64,000 nucleotides of DNA from Macrophomina tecta (lineage: Eukaryota; Ascomycota; Dothideomycetes; Botryosphaeriales; Botryosphaeriaceae): contig JAKSGN010000007.1 in NCBI GenBank assembly GCA_024180945.1, forward strand, positions 4,278,001 to 4,342,000, in the 5' to 3' direction. The notes below the pieces were generated by a model. The model made no database searches and had not been told where the DNA came from. It saw nothing but the letters and a program-made list of their open reading frames with translations. The position numbers were made by a program, and so were the translations under genes. This document shows positions 53,096 to 64,000 of the stretch, piece by piece (within the stretch, counting starts at the first letter, position 1; the number at the start of each line of letters is the position of its first letter).

Positions 53096-54650
53096 ATGCA
53101 CCGCACCTACTCGATGCGCCAGTCGCGCGCCCCCACGGCGTCGCAGCTGCAGAACCCGCCGCCGCCGCCCTCGTCCACCAAGACCGGCCGCTTCTTCGGC
53201 AAGAGCAATCTTGGTAGGTAGCCCCCCAGTGCCTCATCCAGCCTCGTCCGCCCCCACCGCGATCGCATTGTCCTCGGATCGCCGCGCGCGGAGTCCTCAA
53301 GCCGCCCTTTGGTCGCCTTCCCGCCCAGCCATCTCCACTTGCGAGCGATCGTCGGTCTCTCTCTTTCTCGCGCTGCTCCTCCCCGCGTGACGCCCTCGGG
53401 GCCACTGCGACCGCGACCCCCCTCCCCTCCGACACTCTTGCTACGTGCTTTTTTGGTTGTACTTTGCTGCTAGACGCGTTGTTTTTTTGCCGCATACTAG
53501 GACGCAGAGTTGATTATGTGGTGCGACATCCAGGCCACTCGTTCCGCAGGCAGACGGCCGGCGCCTGGGGCCCGGATCTGGCGAAGAAGCTGTCGCAGCT
53601 GGTGAAGATGGAGAAGAACGTCATGCGCAGCATGGAGCTCGTCGGGAGGGAGCGTATGGAAGTCGCGGTACGTACATGTCGCGCTTGGGATTGCGCCAAG
53701 GCGCGTGCGGTTGCTGACGAGGGGTGCGCGTGTAGCAACAATTGTCCATCTGGGGCGAGGCCTGCGACGACGACGTCTCGGACGTCACGGACAAGCTCGG
53801 GGTCCTGATCTACGAGATTGGTGAGCTCGAAGACCAGTTCGTCGACCGCTACGACCAGTACCGCGTTACGATGAAGAGCATCCGCAATATCGAGGCTTCC
53901 GTCCAGCCTAGTCGCGACAGTACGTCATACCCGCGTAGCTCAAAGTGGTGGGCGTGGAAGCTAATGGGCTGGGATAGGGAAGCAGAAGATCACCGATCAG
54001 ATTGCGCAGTTGAAGTACAAGGAACCGAACTCGCCCAAGATCGTCGTCCTCGAGCAGGAGCTTGTCCGTGCCGAGGCCGAATCGCTGGTTGCTGAGGCCC
54101 AGCTGTCGAACATCACCCGCGAGAAGCTCAAGGCTGCCTTCACATACCAGTTCGATGCTCTGCGTGAGCATTGCGAGAAGCTAGCAATCATTGCAGGATA
54201 CGGCAAGCATCTGCTCGAGTTGGTTGATGACACTCCCGTCACCCCGGGCGAGACCAGACCGGCTTATGATGGCTACGAAGCCAGCAAGGCGTATGTTCCA
54301 ATCAGGTTGATTGGCCCTTTCCGATTGGCTAACGAGCTTGAAATAGTATCATCCAAGACTGCGAAGATGCGCTGACCAATTGGGTCGAGCAAAACGCCTC
54401 GGTCAAGTCCAACCTCTCCACCCGCGCGCGCACGCTTTCGCAGCGCCGTCATCAGCGTCGCGAGAACGGCGAAGGCGTCGATCTTTCCCACCAGGACCGC
54501 CCTCTCGAGGGTCGCGAGTCTGGGCTGTGGATCCCGGCGTCGGAGCACGCCGCGGCGCGCGACGGCGACGAATACGAGGATGATGAAGAGGACGCGCCGA
54601 GCACCATTGCGGCAAGCGAGACGCGAGGCCGCGAGGAAGTCGCTGCCTAA
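53096..54650 (+). CDS. PIL1: Eisosome core protein Pil1/Lsp1 (BAR domain)
   Basis: The exons are 53096..53213, 53534..53667, 53736..53919, 53978..54290 and 54347..54650, 350 residues. Intron 1 is 320 nt, long for this window. The N-terminus (MHRTYSMRQSRAP) and the FGKSNLGHSFRRQTAG segment match the eisosome family. The BAR domain runs ~50-275 with MEKNVMRSMELVGRERMEV, QQLSIWGEACDDDVSDV, SVQPSRDRKQKITDQIAQL and EAQLSNITREKLKAAF. The tail is acidic and Arg/Ser-rich with likely phosphosites. It self-assembles into furrow-shaped plasma-membrane domains (eisosomes/MCC) and links sphingolipid signalling to membrane stress. Confidence 0.95.
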
Positions 54651-56039
54651 ACTCGGGTTGAGCGATTCGATTTTCACTTGATCCTTCTTGCTATGTGTTT
54701 GACTCGACAGCACTGCGGGTTGAATCTTAGCGGGATGGTAGACTTTATACCCTGGGCATGACGAGAGATGGTTTTTTTGTTTTGTTTGTAATATGACGAG
54801 GGCTTCGAAGTAATCACTGGCAACGGATGGAATAAAGAGGATAATGCATTTCTCTTTCCCTCTTGCTTTTCTGCCGCACTCTGTACGTTAGTAGTTCTAC
54901 ATAATGGAAACGGTCACTCCTCGGATTGATGTCAAGGACGTGTTGCCCGTCAGTTCATGCGCGACTCGAGCGCTTTTGTGAATTCAGCATTGCGCTTCGA
55001 CACAGATACTCCAGGGATCTGGCTCCATTGTGACTGATCCTGCACGTAGGAGTCAAGGGCTGGCACAGATGGATGAGTCAACCGATAAGCGCTGATATGT
55101 GGAACCGACTATGGCTCGGATTAGCAGTTGGAAGCAGTTATCTGCCAGGGTTCGACCGAAAAGCGGTGGCAATGGCAGCCTGCTTGGAAGAGGGCTGACT
55201 GCTGACTTGCATATGTCCCGCTCCCGTCCGTCAGGGAGTCTCCTCACTCGCTCCCCTGCGCCCCGCCGCAGATCTGTAGCAAGCTTGCGTGGGCCTTGGT
55301 CGAGACATGACTCGCGGTGTCGAGCACGGAATGCGTACCACAATTCTTTTACTGCTGCTGCCCACTCGAGCATGGGCATGGGCTCGTCTTGCGGGCGCGG
55401 GCGCGTGCTCCTCGAGATCATCTGATAGCCGGTGATAGTACGGGACGATCCGAGACACGGGCGAACATGGAGGGGCAAGTGGCAGGACCTGCACGGGGGA
55501 GCTTCCCGCGGATTCGCGTCTTCAGACCGGCGGTTTGCGACGAGGGCGACTAGAAGGAATTCGAACACCGCAGCGGGGCGGGAAGCCGTGAAGAAAAGAG
55601 TCACCGACCCCACCACATCCACACACCGCCCACACGCGATCTTGGAAGCGGGAAGAAGCCGAGCAGGCGGAAGCGAAGATTCTTGCTTCCTGCTGGAGCA
55701 TCTGCAGGGGTCGGTGTGATTTTCTCGCTCGGCGCGATTGATAAGCGCGAGGGAGCTCCCCAGCCCCAGCTCCACATGCGAGAGCTTCCTGCTGCTCCAA
55801 ACCCTTTGCCCTCTCTCGCTCGTGGAATTTTTCCTGCCTGCCAATTCTTCGCCTTCATCTCGCCGCTGACCGTCGTAGCCTTCATCCACGGGCCCGCGAT
55901 GCCATCGCCCTAGAAAGCCCGCGCGTTACAAGATCGACCATCTCTCTCAATCGACAGGGCTGCGCTTGCTCCCCGCCGCCGCCGCCGCCGCCGCGTGCAC
56001 CATCACCAGCTTCATCGACGTCACTCCATCACCACCAGC
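54651..56039. other. Intergenic region upstream of the ABC transporter
   Basis: It contains the Pil1 3' region and the ABC transporter promoter. A minus-strand frame of 278 codons at 55053-55889 starts only with GTG and has neither domain nor splice signals, so it is not called. Confidence 0.55.
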
Positions 56040-59000
56040 ATGCGAGCGGAAGCGCTCCCCGCGCTTCTGCGCCTCCCACACACCTCGGACGAATTACCTC
56101 CTCCCCCGCCCCACCGGCTTCCTTTCATCGCCACCGCCCTCGCTATCATCTCCATCCATGCCGTCGCCAGCTTCATCCGCACCTTGCGCCGCCGCCGCCG
56201 TGCCGCGCCTGGAACCCTGCCGGCCCAGCAAAAAGTGTACGCCGACCGCGACGGCGCCGCCTCCGCCGAGAGCATGCGCCGCTACGGCACACGCTGGCAA
56301 ACCGCGCTGACGGCGTTTTGCGCGGCGAGCGGCTGCGCTCTGTCGTTGGCGAAGGCGGTGTTGGTGGTCGTGGGTGGTCGTGAGGAGACGGTGCTGGCGT
56401 GGCTGGCGTGGGCGGTTTGGGTGAGTTTGATGTCTCTTTTCACTTTTTGTTTTGCTGTGATGTTCCGTTTCTTCACGTCCGTTACGGGGTTTATGTACGG
56501 CGTGGAAATGTCTTGCGTTCCTGGTGTTTGGATGTCTTGGTTTGTTGGTATGGGGTGGAGAAAGAGCGTGGGCACGGGCCAGGAAGACCCTGCTGCGAGG
56601 TGCGGTGCTTTCGGGGCCTCGCAGGGTGATACTGGGTGCTGCACCTCCCTGGTAACTTTGCAGGGTAGCTGATCCCGGACAGGGCCTGGGCTCGACTGCG
56701 TGATCTTGCTTGAAATGCGCAGGATGCATTGTTTCTATGTTCTCCTCAACTGCATGTCACGCGCAACGGATGCTGCGGTGCTAACCGTCGCCGCAGATTC
56801 CCCTTCTTCTCCAGAGCGTCGAAATCTCAATAGAAAAAGAGCCGGTCCGCAAATACGACATTGCCTTAACCAACTCTCTGACCTACCTGCTCACCTTCGT
56901 CGTGCTCGCCTACGTAGACGACCTCCGCCACCTTTCAGCCTCGCCCGCCCACCTCGGCCTGGGCATCTCCCGCGTCGTCCTCGCCCTCGCTGGCTCCTTC
57001 GTCTGCTCGCTCTACCCCCGCCGGCCCGACGTTTACTACAACGACCAGCCCGTCGATCGCCAGCGCACCGCCTCGGCCTTCTCGCGCTACACTTACACCT
57101 GGCTGTCGCCCCTTCTCTCCTTTGCCGCCAAAAAAGGCGTGCTACGCCAGGATGACCTGCCCATGCTCGACTCGACCAGCCGCGCCCGCGATCTCCACGA
57201 TGACTTCACGACCAAGCTGTCCAAGGACTCCTCCCCGCTTTGGCGCAAGCTCATCCGTGCGCATGCACCCGCCCTCATCATGCAGTATGTTCTCACGACA
57301 CTCGACAGCATCCTCATCGTTGCTCCTCAGGCAGCCATGTTTCGGCTGCTGAAGCTGCTGGAGGACCGGCAGAAGGGTGCGGATGTCACGGTAGAGGCGA
57401 GCTTGTGGGTCTTGGGTCTGGGAGCGGGCATCCTCGTGCAAAATTTCTTCGAGAACTGGCGGTGGTGGGTCAGCTACGGGTATCTGAACGTGCCAATCCG
57501 CGTGCAGCTGAGTGCGCTGATCTTCGCGAAGAGCATGCGCAGGAAGGAAACGAAGGGCGTGCAGCAGGAGGAAAAGGAAGTCAAGGGGGATGTCAAGGGC
57601 GAGGAGGATGGCGAGGAGGCCATGAAGCAGACGCAGCAGGGGACGATTAATCTCGTGGGTGTGGATGCGAAGAGAATCGCGGATTACGTCACGTATCAGA
57701 ATGGGTTTTGGGGCGCGGCTATCAAGATTTGCGTCTCGTTCGTGTTTATTTATAAGTTGGTTGGGTAAGTTGATCTCGTTGGAGGGGATATACGGTGGTT
57801 TCCGCTAACGACGTGCAGGTGGCAAGCTCTTGTCGCGGGCATCATTGCGCAGCTGCTTACTGTGCCGCTGAACATGTACTTCGCGAATAGGTACATGATT
57901 GCTCAGGTACGTCAGAGTTGCTGAAATGTGGGATTCAGGTGTATGCTGATATTCGAGTGCAGAACGATCTTATGGCTGCTCGCGACCGTAAGCTTTCCGT
58001 CCTTAATGAAGCTCTAATGGGAATCCGCCAGATCAAATTTTCTGCGCTCGAACAGCAATGGCAAAAGAAGATCAGCGAGTACCGTGCCGCCGAACTCAAG
58101 ACAATCTGGCGCGTCTTCGTTGCGGATACCTTCCTCATCTTCTGCTGGATTTTCGGACCGTACATGCTCTCTGCCGTCACGCTCGCCGCCCACGCACTGG
58201 TCAATGATCACCTGTATCCTTCTGTAGCCTTTACGACAATTGGGATCCTAACCCAGATCGAGGGAACGCTGGCCTTTATTCCGGAGTTGATCGCTGCTTT
58301 CTTCGATGCGTGGGTCAGTATCAAGCGTATCGATGAGTACCTCAACACTCCCGAGAAGCCGCAGAATACGACGTCTGGAGACCATATCTCGTTCAAGAAT
58401 GCGAGTGTCGCGTGGCCGTCAGATGCTGAGAAGAACGAGGAGTCTTTCGTGTTGAGGGACTTGAACTTCACCTTCCCGGACCGTCAGCTCAGTGTCATCT
58501 CCGGCCGAACGGGGTCTGGAAAAACGCTCCTTCTGAAGGCCATTCTCGGCGAAGTTGACGTTATTTCGGGCACCATTGAGGTTCCGCAGGCACCGCCTGC
58601 TGACCAACGTTTTGACCACAAGGCTAACAAGAAGAACTGGATTATCGACTCTGCCATTGCGTTCGTCAGCCAGCAGCCCTGGATCGAGAACTGCAGCTTC
58701 CGCGATAACGTCCTGTTTGGTCTGCCATTCGATGCCGTTCGCTATCGCAAAGTCATTTCCGCTTGTGCATTGGACAAGGACCTGGCCATGCTGACGGATG
58801 GTGATTCCACGGAAATCGGTGCTCAGGGTATCAACCTGAGCGGTGGTCAGCGCTGGCGTATCACCCTTGCTCGCGCTTTGTACTCCCGTGCCGGAATTTT
58901 GGTTATGGATGATATTTTCAGCGCCGTTGACGCCCACGTTGGCCGTCACATCTTTGAAAACGCGCTCACGGGGGATCTTGCTACTGGCCGCACCAGGATC

Positions 59001-61442
59001 ATCGTCACCCACCACGTCTCGCTCACGCTGCCGAAGGCCAAGTTCGAAGTCTTCCTTAACGAGGGTAAGGTCGAGCGTGCGGGGACTGTCGACGCCCTGC
59101 GCCGCACTGGCGAGCTGCAAAATATTCTTGAGGAAGAGGCAAACGAGAACGCGATTGCTGACGGCGATGCCCACCTGGATATGTCGAACGGTAACGGTCA
59201 TGCTGCAAGACGCCGCAGCTCGGCTTTCCACCGCAGGCCTAGTGTCGCGTCGGTTGGTGAAAGCGGCGGAGATGCGCTGGTGCGGTACTTGTCGCGAACG
59301 AGTGAGCGGTCGGACTTTATCGACGATGGCGGACATGCAGATCTCAGCATCAAAGAGCCAGCGAAGAAGTTTGTCGAGGAGGAGACAAAGATGAAGGGGA
59401 AGGTGCTCTGGTCGGTGTATCTGCAGTATGTCAAAGCTGGGGGTGGGTACTGGTTTTGGGCTGGCATTGTGTTGGCCTTCTGCGCTATTCAGGCGCTGAT
59501 CCTGGGACGGGTAAGTTTGAGCCGGGGGTTCGCGCTTGCCTGTGTGATGAATGCTAACAACTTGGCAGTCTTGGTGGCTCACTATCTGGACGAGCCAATA
59601 CGAGACCCAGTCTGAGCCGTCGAAGCCGTACGTCGCCTCCGTCCTACAGCATCCCATGATTCACAATGTCCGCACGCCGTACCATGCCCAGACGCTCACC
59701 AGGGATACTAAATTCTATGTTGGCATCTACGTGCTTATTTCTTGCTGCATTTCCTTCTGCGGCACGTTGCGGTACTTCTGGGTTTACTGCGGTTCCATTC
59801 GTGCCAGTCGCAAGCTTTTCGACGACTTGACGTATTCGGTGCTTCGTGCGCCTCTAAGGTGGCTGAACACGGTGCCAACTGGACGCGTACTGAACAGGTT
59901 TACGTCTGATTTCAGCACCTTGGATCTGGAGCAGGCGAATGCGTTTTCATTCATGCTGTTCAACTTGCTCATGGTGGTTGGAATCGTAATTGCTGGGTAC
60001 GCGCGCTAAAATCTGACTGAAGGGAAATGAGGCTAACGAGTTCTAGTATGATGGTGACCCCGGTTATGATTCTCTTCGCCGCAATCTTGCTTGCGCTCTG
60101 CGTTCGCTACGCGCTTTACTACCTTGTGGGCGCTCGTGAGACCAAGCGGCTCGAAAGTTTGGCGAAGAGCCCTGTCTTTGAGCTGTTCGGGGCCGCTCTC
60201 TCTGGTATCAGCACTATCCGCGCATTTGGAAAGACAGAGGACTACATCAACGCCATGTTCGCCAAGATCGATCAACATGGGCAAACAATGATGTTCATGT
60301 GGGCGTTTAATCGCTGGCTGACTTTCCGTCTCGGCGTCGTTGGGGCCGCGTTTGCTATTGCTATGGCAGGCTTGATTGTTTCGCTCAAGATCGATGCTGC
60401 CCTTGCTGGCTTCGCACTCGGATTCACCTTGGAGTACAGTATTGCCGTCGTATGGCTACTTCGCCAGTACGCCATCGTCGAGCTGTCGATGAATGCCGTA
60501 GAACGTATCCTCGAATACAGCGAAATCGCCATCGAGGACCAAGAAGGCGCTGATGCGCCCGCCCACTGGCCCGCCGAAGGCCGCCTCGAGGTCGATGACC
60601 TCGTCGTTTCATATGCCTCCGACCTCGACCCCGTCCTCAAGGGCGTCTCCTTTTCGGTCAATCCGAACGAGCGCATCGGCGTGGTGGGCCGCACGGGGGC
60701 GGGCAAGAGCAGCCTCACACTCGCGCTCTTCCGCTTTCTCGAGGCACGCCGGGGCGCCATATATATTGACGGGCTCGATATCAGCACAATCAAGCTGCAC
60801 GACCTGCGCTCACGCCTCGCAATCATCCCGCAGGACCCCGTCCTCTTCTCTGGCACCGTCCGCTCCAACATCGACCCCTTCGGCATGCATGACGACCGCG
60901 AGCTGCGCGAGGCGCTCGAGCGTGTGCACCTCGTTTCTGCAGCTTCGTCGTCTGTCTCCGCGGATGGTGGTAGTGATCACTCTGACGTGCAAAACGACGA
61001 CGTAGCCAATAACAACAGCAACAAAAACCCCTTCGACTCCCTCTCCACCACCATCTCCGAAGGCGGCGCCAACCTCTCTCAGGGCCAGCGCCAGCTCCTC
61101 TGCCTCGCCCGCGCCATTGTCGCCCGCCCGAAGATCATGATCCTCGACGAGGCGACCTCGGCCGTCGACAAGGCGACGGACGCCCTCATTCAGAGGAGCG
61201 TGCGCGAGGAGTTTAGTAGCAGCACTTTGCTCGTGATTGCGCATCGGCTCAGCACGATTGCTGATTTCGATCGTATCTTAGTGCTGGGGGAGGGGAAGGT
61301 GGTCGAGTTTGGGTCGCCGAGGGAGCTGTGGGCGAGGGAGGGAGGCGCATTTAGGGGGATGGTGGAGGATAGTGGCGAGGTGGGCGCGTTGAGAGACATT
61401 ATTATGGGGAGTGGTGGTGGCGAGGAGAGGGCAAACAGGTGA
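56040..61442 (+). CDS. ABCC-type (MRP/Ybt1-like) full ABC transporter
   Basis: The exons are 56040..56420, 56797..57764, 57819..57906, 57963..59510, 59569..59996 and 60047..61442, 1602 residues. Exon 1 carries two N-terminal membrane helices and a basic loop; a 376-nt intron follows. TMD1 spans ~205-560. NBD1 (~590-830) has Walker A GRTGSGKT, signature LSGGQ and Walker B ILVMDD, where Asp replaces the catalytic Glu, as is usual in NBD1 of ABCC proteins. A linker with Arg/Ser clusters (AARRRSSAFHRRPS) may be phosphorylated. TMD2 spans ~955-1260. NBD2 has Walker A GRTGAGKSS, signature LSQGQ and Walker B IMILDEATSAVD. An Asn/Ser/Asp-rich insert precedes the NBD2 signature, as in the Ybt1/Nft1 subgroup. 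It likely exports organic anions or conjugates across the vacuolar or plasma membrane. Confidence 0.95.
56421..56796 (+). other. Long first intron of the ABC transporter
   Basis: A 376-nt intron (donor GTGAGT, acceptor GCAG) in a gene whose other introns are ~50-60 nt. Exons join in phase 0 (AWAVW to IPLLLQSVE). It contains internal AG and GT sites, so an alternative exon cannot be excluded, but none continues the protein sensibly. Confidence 0.65.
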
Positions 61443-61887
61443 TGTGGAGGAGAGAGGATGATGGGAAACGGAAAGATACGGGAACGGGGCGGGGGCTTTG
61501 GATTGTACAAAGAAAAGAAAATTGGGCAGGTAGGGTTTGGGCGGAGTTTCTTGATAGATTGAAAGAGTGCTTTGTCGTCTCTCTCCCTTCTTTTCGGCAT
61601 CAGAAGTGTGAGAATCTGTGGCTTACTGGTGAGCGTGTTCGTGGTGTTCGAGATCACGAAGCGTCTCTGTCGTTTGAGCGAGCGATCAGAGCAGGGGCTC
61701 GGATGTTGCAATAAACGGCCTAAGTCTAAGGAACGCAACAACATGGCGGAAGTCAGATAATGCGAATTTGAGTCCATTTGTAGAGTTCCGCTCCGCGTTT
61801 TGATTTTCATATATACATCTCTATTTCCGTGCATATCAACCCTGTCCCATGCTGGTCGTATTACTGCCCTCGTTTCCAAATAATTCC
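61443..61887. other. Convergent 3' region
   Basis: It lies between the ABC transporter (+) and the small secreted protein gene (-). Only UTR-like sequence is visible. Confidence 0.6.
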
Positions 61888-61962
61888 TCAAGGGCAGGAG
61901 TCGCCGTGGCCTGTGATTCGCACGTCAACCTCCGCAGCCAAGCCTCGGGACAAATTATTTGA

Positions 61963-62016
<54 letters not shown>

Positions 62017-62279
62017 GGGAGAGATAGGGAAGGACACTCACAGGTGCACGAGAACAATCCGGGCGTGTCGAGCTTCGCGCAGTCCGAGCAGTACGACCCG
62101 CCTCCGTGGTAGACTTGGGCGCACGCCACGCCAGCCGCCGGCTGGCCGGGGTAGCACACCCACTGGATGACGCCGCCATAGCTGTCGCACTTGTATCGCA
62201 GGTCGAGCGTCTCGCTGGCCGCGGCGAGGAGGCTGCCGCTCGTGAGGGCGAGGATGAGGGGTGCGATTGGGAAGCGCAT
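61888..62279 (-). CDS. Small secreted cysteine-rich protein (effector-like)
   Basis: The proposed exons are complement(62042..62279) and (61888..61910), 86 residues. The ATG at 62279 starts a strong signal peptide (~1-20, PIAPLILALTSGSLLAA). The mature part has eight cysteines (LRYKCDSYGG, VIQWVCYPG, VACAQVYHGGGSYCSDC, FSCTC, then DSCP), an even number fit for four disulfides. The donor GTGAGT is certain. The acceptor is less so: CACAG at 61911-61915, preceded by a TTGAC branch, gives an end CHGDSCP, while an acceptor ~40 nt further upstream would add about 10 residues but the same ending. The intron contains a 41-nt AG/CT microsatellite. Such proteins are often effectors or surface proteins, but no family is recognised. 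Confidence 0.68.
61963..62013 (+). repeat. AG dinucleotide microsatellite inside an intron
   Basis: About 20 pure AG units preceded by GAGAGAGATAGAGAG. On the coding strand it is a CT tract between the donor and branch point of the cysteine-rich protein gene, where it may act as an extended polypyrimidine tract. Confidence 0.95.
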
Positions 62280-64000
62280 GGTTGTGAGAAGGCCTTTTTT
62301 TTTTTTTTTGGGGCAGTGTTTTGGGCTCAATATCTTGATAAAATGGGGTCGGATGGGGTGCTGATTATTTCGAGAAGGCGGTTGATGGTGGAATATGGAT
62401 CAGGCCAGTTGATCTCCCGTTTGGCCTCCTGTTTATAAAACTTGCACGGAGGACCGCCGGCTGCAAAATGCCGGACTTCGTTCTTTGCGAGCTTGACTCG
62501 TGTGTGGCCATAATGGTCCGACCTGGCCATTACACGAGGCTCACCGTATGCCAGTTCCTGCAAGTGGGCTAGCGCGCCGGGGTGTGCCGTTTCAGCAGAC
62601 GATAGGGCGAGCGGAGGAACTGCCCGCCGGCTCTTTGCTCGATGTCTATGGTGATGATCTGGTGATAAGCCAGGCGGACGGTTCTGAAGAGAGACGCATG
62701 CGGTAACGCGAACAGCTCAAGCGTATGGGACACAAGACTTCGCTGGCTCTTACATTATGAGAGCCAGGTGTTAGAAAAACTATAAACTACAAAGAAGCTC
62801 ACTCCTAATTTAGGCTGTAGTTGGCTGTGCGGAGCAACGTTACGTAGTAGGAAAGTAGTATCTGGCTTCAGTGCAAGGCAGGGATGCTTCGTCAACCATT
62901 GCTGAGGTCCTCCTCAGAGATTAGTAATCTTTGTTTAGGTAGTAGATCTTACCGTAATTCGGTGTCAATACATAGCTTGCCCGCGGAAAGCTCGTCTATG
63001 CCGACTAAGGTCTTTCCATGCTTCACGTTTTGCCACACTTCACCTGCATAACAACAGTATAGGAGATACCGCCTAAGTATGGTTCGGCACCGATTGTGCA
63101 TATAGTGTTGCATTTTGAACATTGCACGAAGTGGCCATGGCATGTAGGACCGGATTCACCCGATTAGGACGCTTTTTAGCCATTTGCACCGCTGGAAAAG
63201 AGCTGCGGATCGGCGCCTTACCTTCTTTGGACGTTTATTATATATAAACGGCTCAAGGGCGGTCGCGGAGCTAATTCCGTTTCGCTGAACTTTCTAATAT
63301 CTGTTGGAACATAAATCAATCAATTCGCACTGAATCTAAGTGCGGCGTCGTGCTTTTTTCGGTCCAACAATATCCTTCCCAGTAGCGTGGAATGAAATAT
63401 ACTACAAGGCTTGGACTTCACTTCAACAGCTCTGACATATTCGACATTCGAGATCATCGGGAATTTAATAAAGTGCACTGGTGTGGTATGCTTTCTAGAC
63501 GTTCTTTACAAGGACTGTTGTTACGATGAAGTTGGACAGGAGACTTGCATGTACTTATAAAGCATATTTGAACGACACATGTTCCACCTAACCACCACAC
63601 TTGATGCGGACTCGAATGCCTCGGCGCTCACAATCTTCCGTCATGACGATTGAATGGGTACATTGTCAAGGATATGTATCAATAGAGCGCTGGTTATGCA
63701 AATTCTATCCAAGAGATATTCTCCGCATATGCCAGAGGTTTACACGGCCGACAAATGGGGAACGGCGTCGACCGAAAAAGATCATACACGCACACTTTAT
63801 TCTTAGGAAGAGAGAAAACAATATGGAGTAGCTCAGATGTCTCTGTATGTACACAGTTTGAGAGCTCAGTAGGGTCAGTTCTCTTAACCATGTCTCTTGT
63901 TTCTTTTAACAATTCTGAGGCGGGTGTTAAATGCGATTTTCAAGGCCAGCAGTTTTGGGGTTCTCCATTGGCGCTGAAACCCCTAGTTTCTGCGGATCCT
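62280..64000. other. AT-richer gene-free right edge
   Basis: The left part is the promoter of the cysteine-rich protein, with a T15 run at 62295-62309. An 8-bp inverted repeat CTGGCTCT/AGAGCCAG spans 62743-62767, and a 17-bp AT palindrome lies at 63233-63249. A miniature element at 63302-63369 is listed separately. No gene is supported. Confidence 0.55.
63302..63369. mobile_element. Miniature 68-bp element with LTR-like or TIR-like termini and 5-bp target duplication
   Basis: The element begins TGTTGGA and ends TCCAACA, the exact inverse complement and the canonical Copia-type LTR ends. It is flanked on both sides by ATATC (63297-63301 and 63370-63374), a perfect 5-bp target-site duplication. 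Inside is a hairpin CGCACT/AGTGCG with a 7-nt loop (63326-63344). At 68 bp it is shorter than normal LTRs. It may be a solo miniature LTR (SMART/TRIM-like) or a MITE. Confidence 0.6.

Noticed and set aside
55053..55889. 278-codon minus-strand frame
   Set aside because: It begins only with GTG, has no recognisable domain and lies in a promoter region with competing frames on the other strand.

Overview
The window is nuclear DNA of a filamentous ascomycete (Pezizomycotina, most likely Dothideomycetes). The genes are split by short introns, mostly 48-130 nt with GTRNGT donors, CTRAC-like branch points and CAG/TAG acceptors. The protein set is typically fungal: squalene synthase, an eisosome Pil1 protein, an Nbs1 with FHA and BRCT domains, an Irc21-like cytochrome b5 and an ABCC transporter. 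There are no operons and no bacterial signals. The class is inferred from overall gene content, not from a marker search.

The left third (about 1-16.4 kb) is gene-poor and looks like an accessory region. It holds the 5' end of a laccase running off the left edge, a small secreted protein, ribosomal protein eL22, an HSL-type esterase, a decayed gene at 7.6-8.5 kb, a phenol-hydroxylase-type FAD monooxygenase with a damaged leader, and a pirin. Several kilobases with weak BTB-like and ankyrin-like remnants follow. Laccase, esterase, monooxygenase and pirin together suggest, without proving, a loose aromatic-compound locus.

The middle and right (16.5-62.3 kb) are gene-dense, GC-richer and mostly housekeeping. 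In order: a Pro/Gln-rich protein divergent from mitochondrial uS8m; NBS1; a membrane-anchored cytochrome b5 protein divergent from a small mitochondrial protein; an ER FKBP; a 749-residue four-exon protein of unknown function with a glycine-zipper membrane segment; an MFS transporter; a MYND-finger protein with an internally duplicated domain; a DnaJ/Caj1-type chaperone; eIF4E; ERG9; an NLR-like protein with TPR and ankyrin repeats but no nucleotide-binding domain; an MFS sugar/quinate-type transporter; Pil1/Lsp1; a full-length ABCC transporter; and a small cysteine-rich secreted protein.

The right edge (62.3-64 kb) is AT-richer and gene-free. It contains a 68-bp element with TGTTGGA/TCCAACA termini, an internal hairpin and a perfect 5-bp target-site duplication. 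I found no tRNA, rRNA or CRISPR. Exon boundaries were worked out by hand from reading frame, splice signals and family conservation. They are firm for the conserved genes and tentative where stated. The best candidates for something undescribed are the glycine-zipper protein (26.4-28.8 kb), the NOD-less NLR-like protein (45-48 kb) and the miniature element at 63.3 kb.
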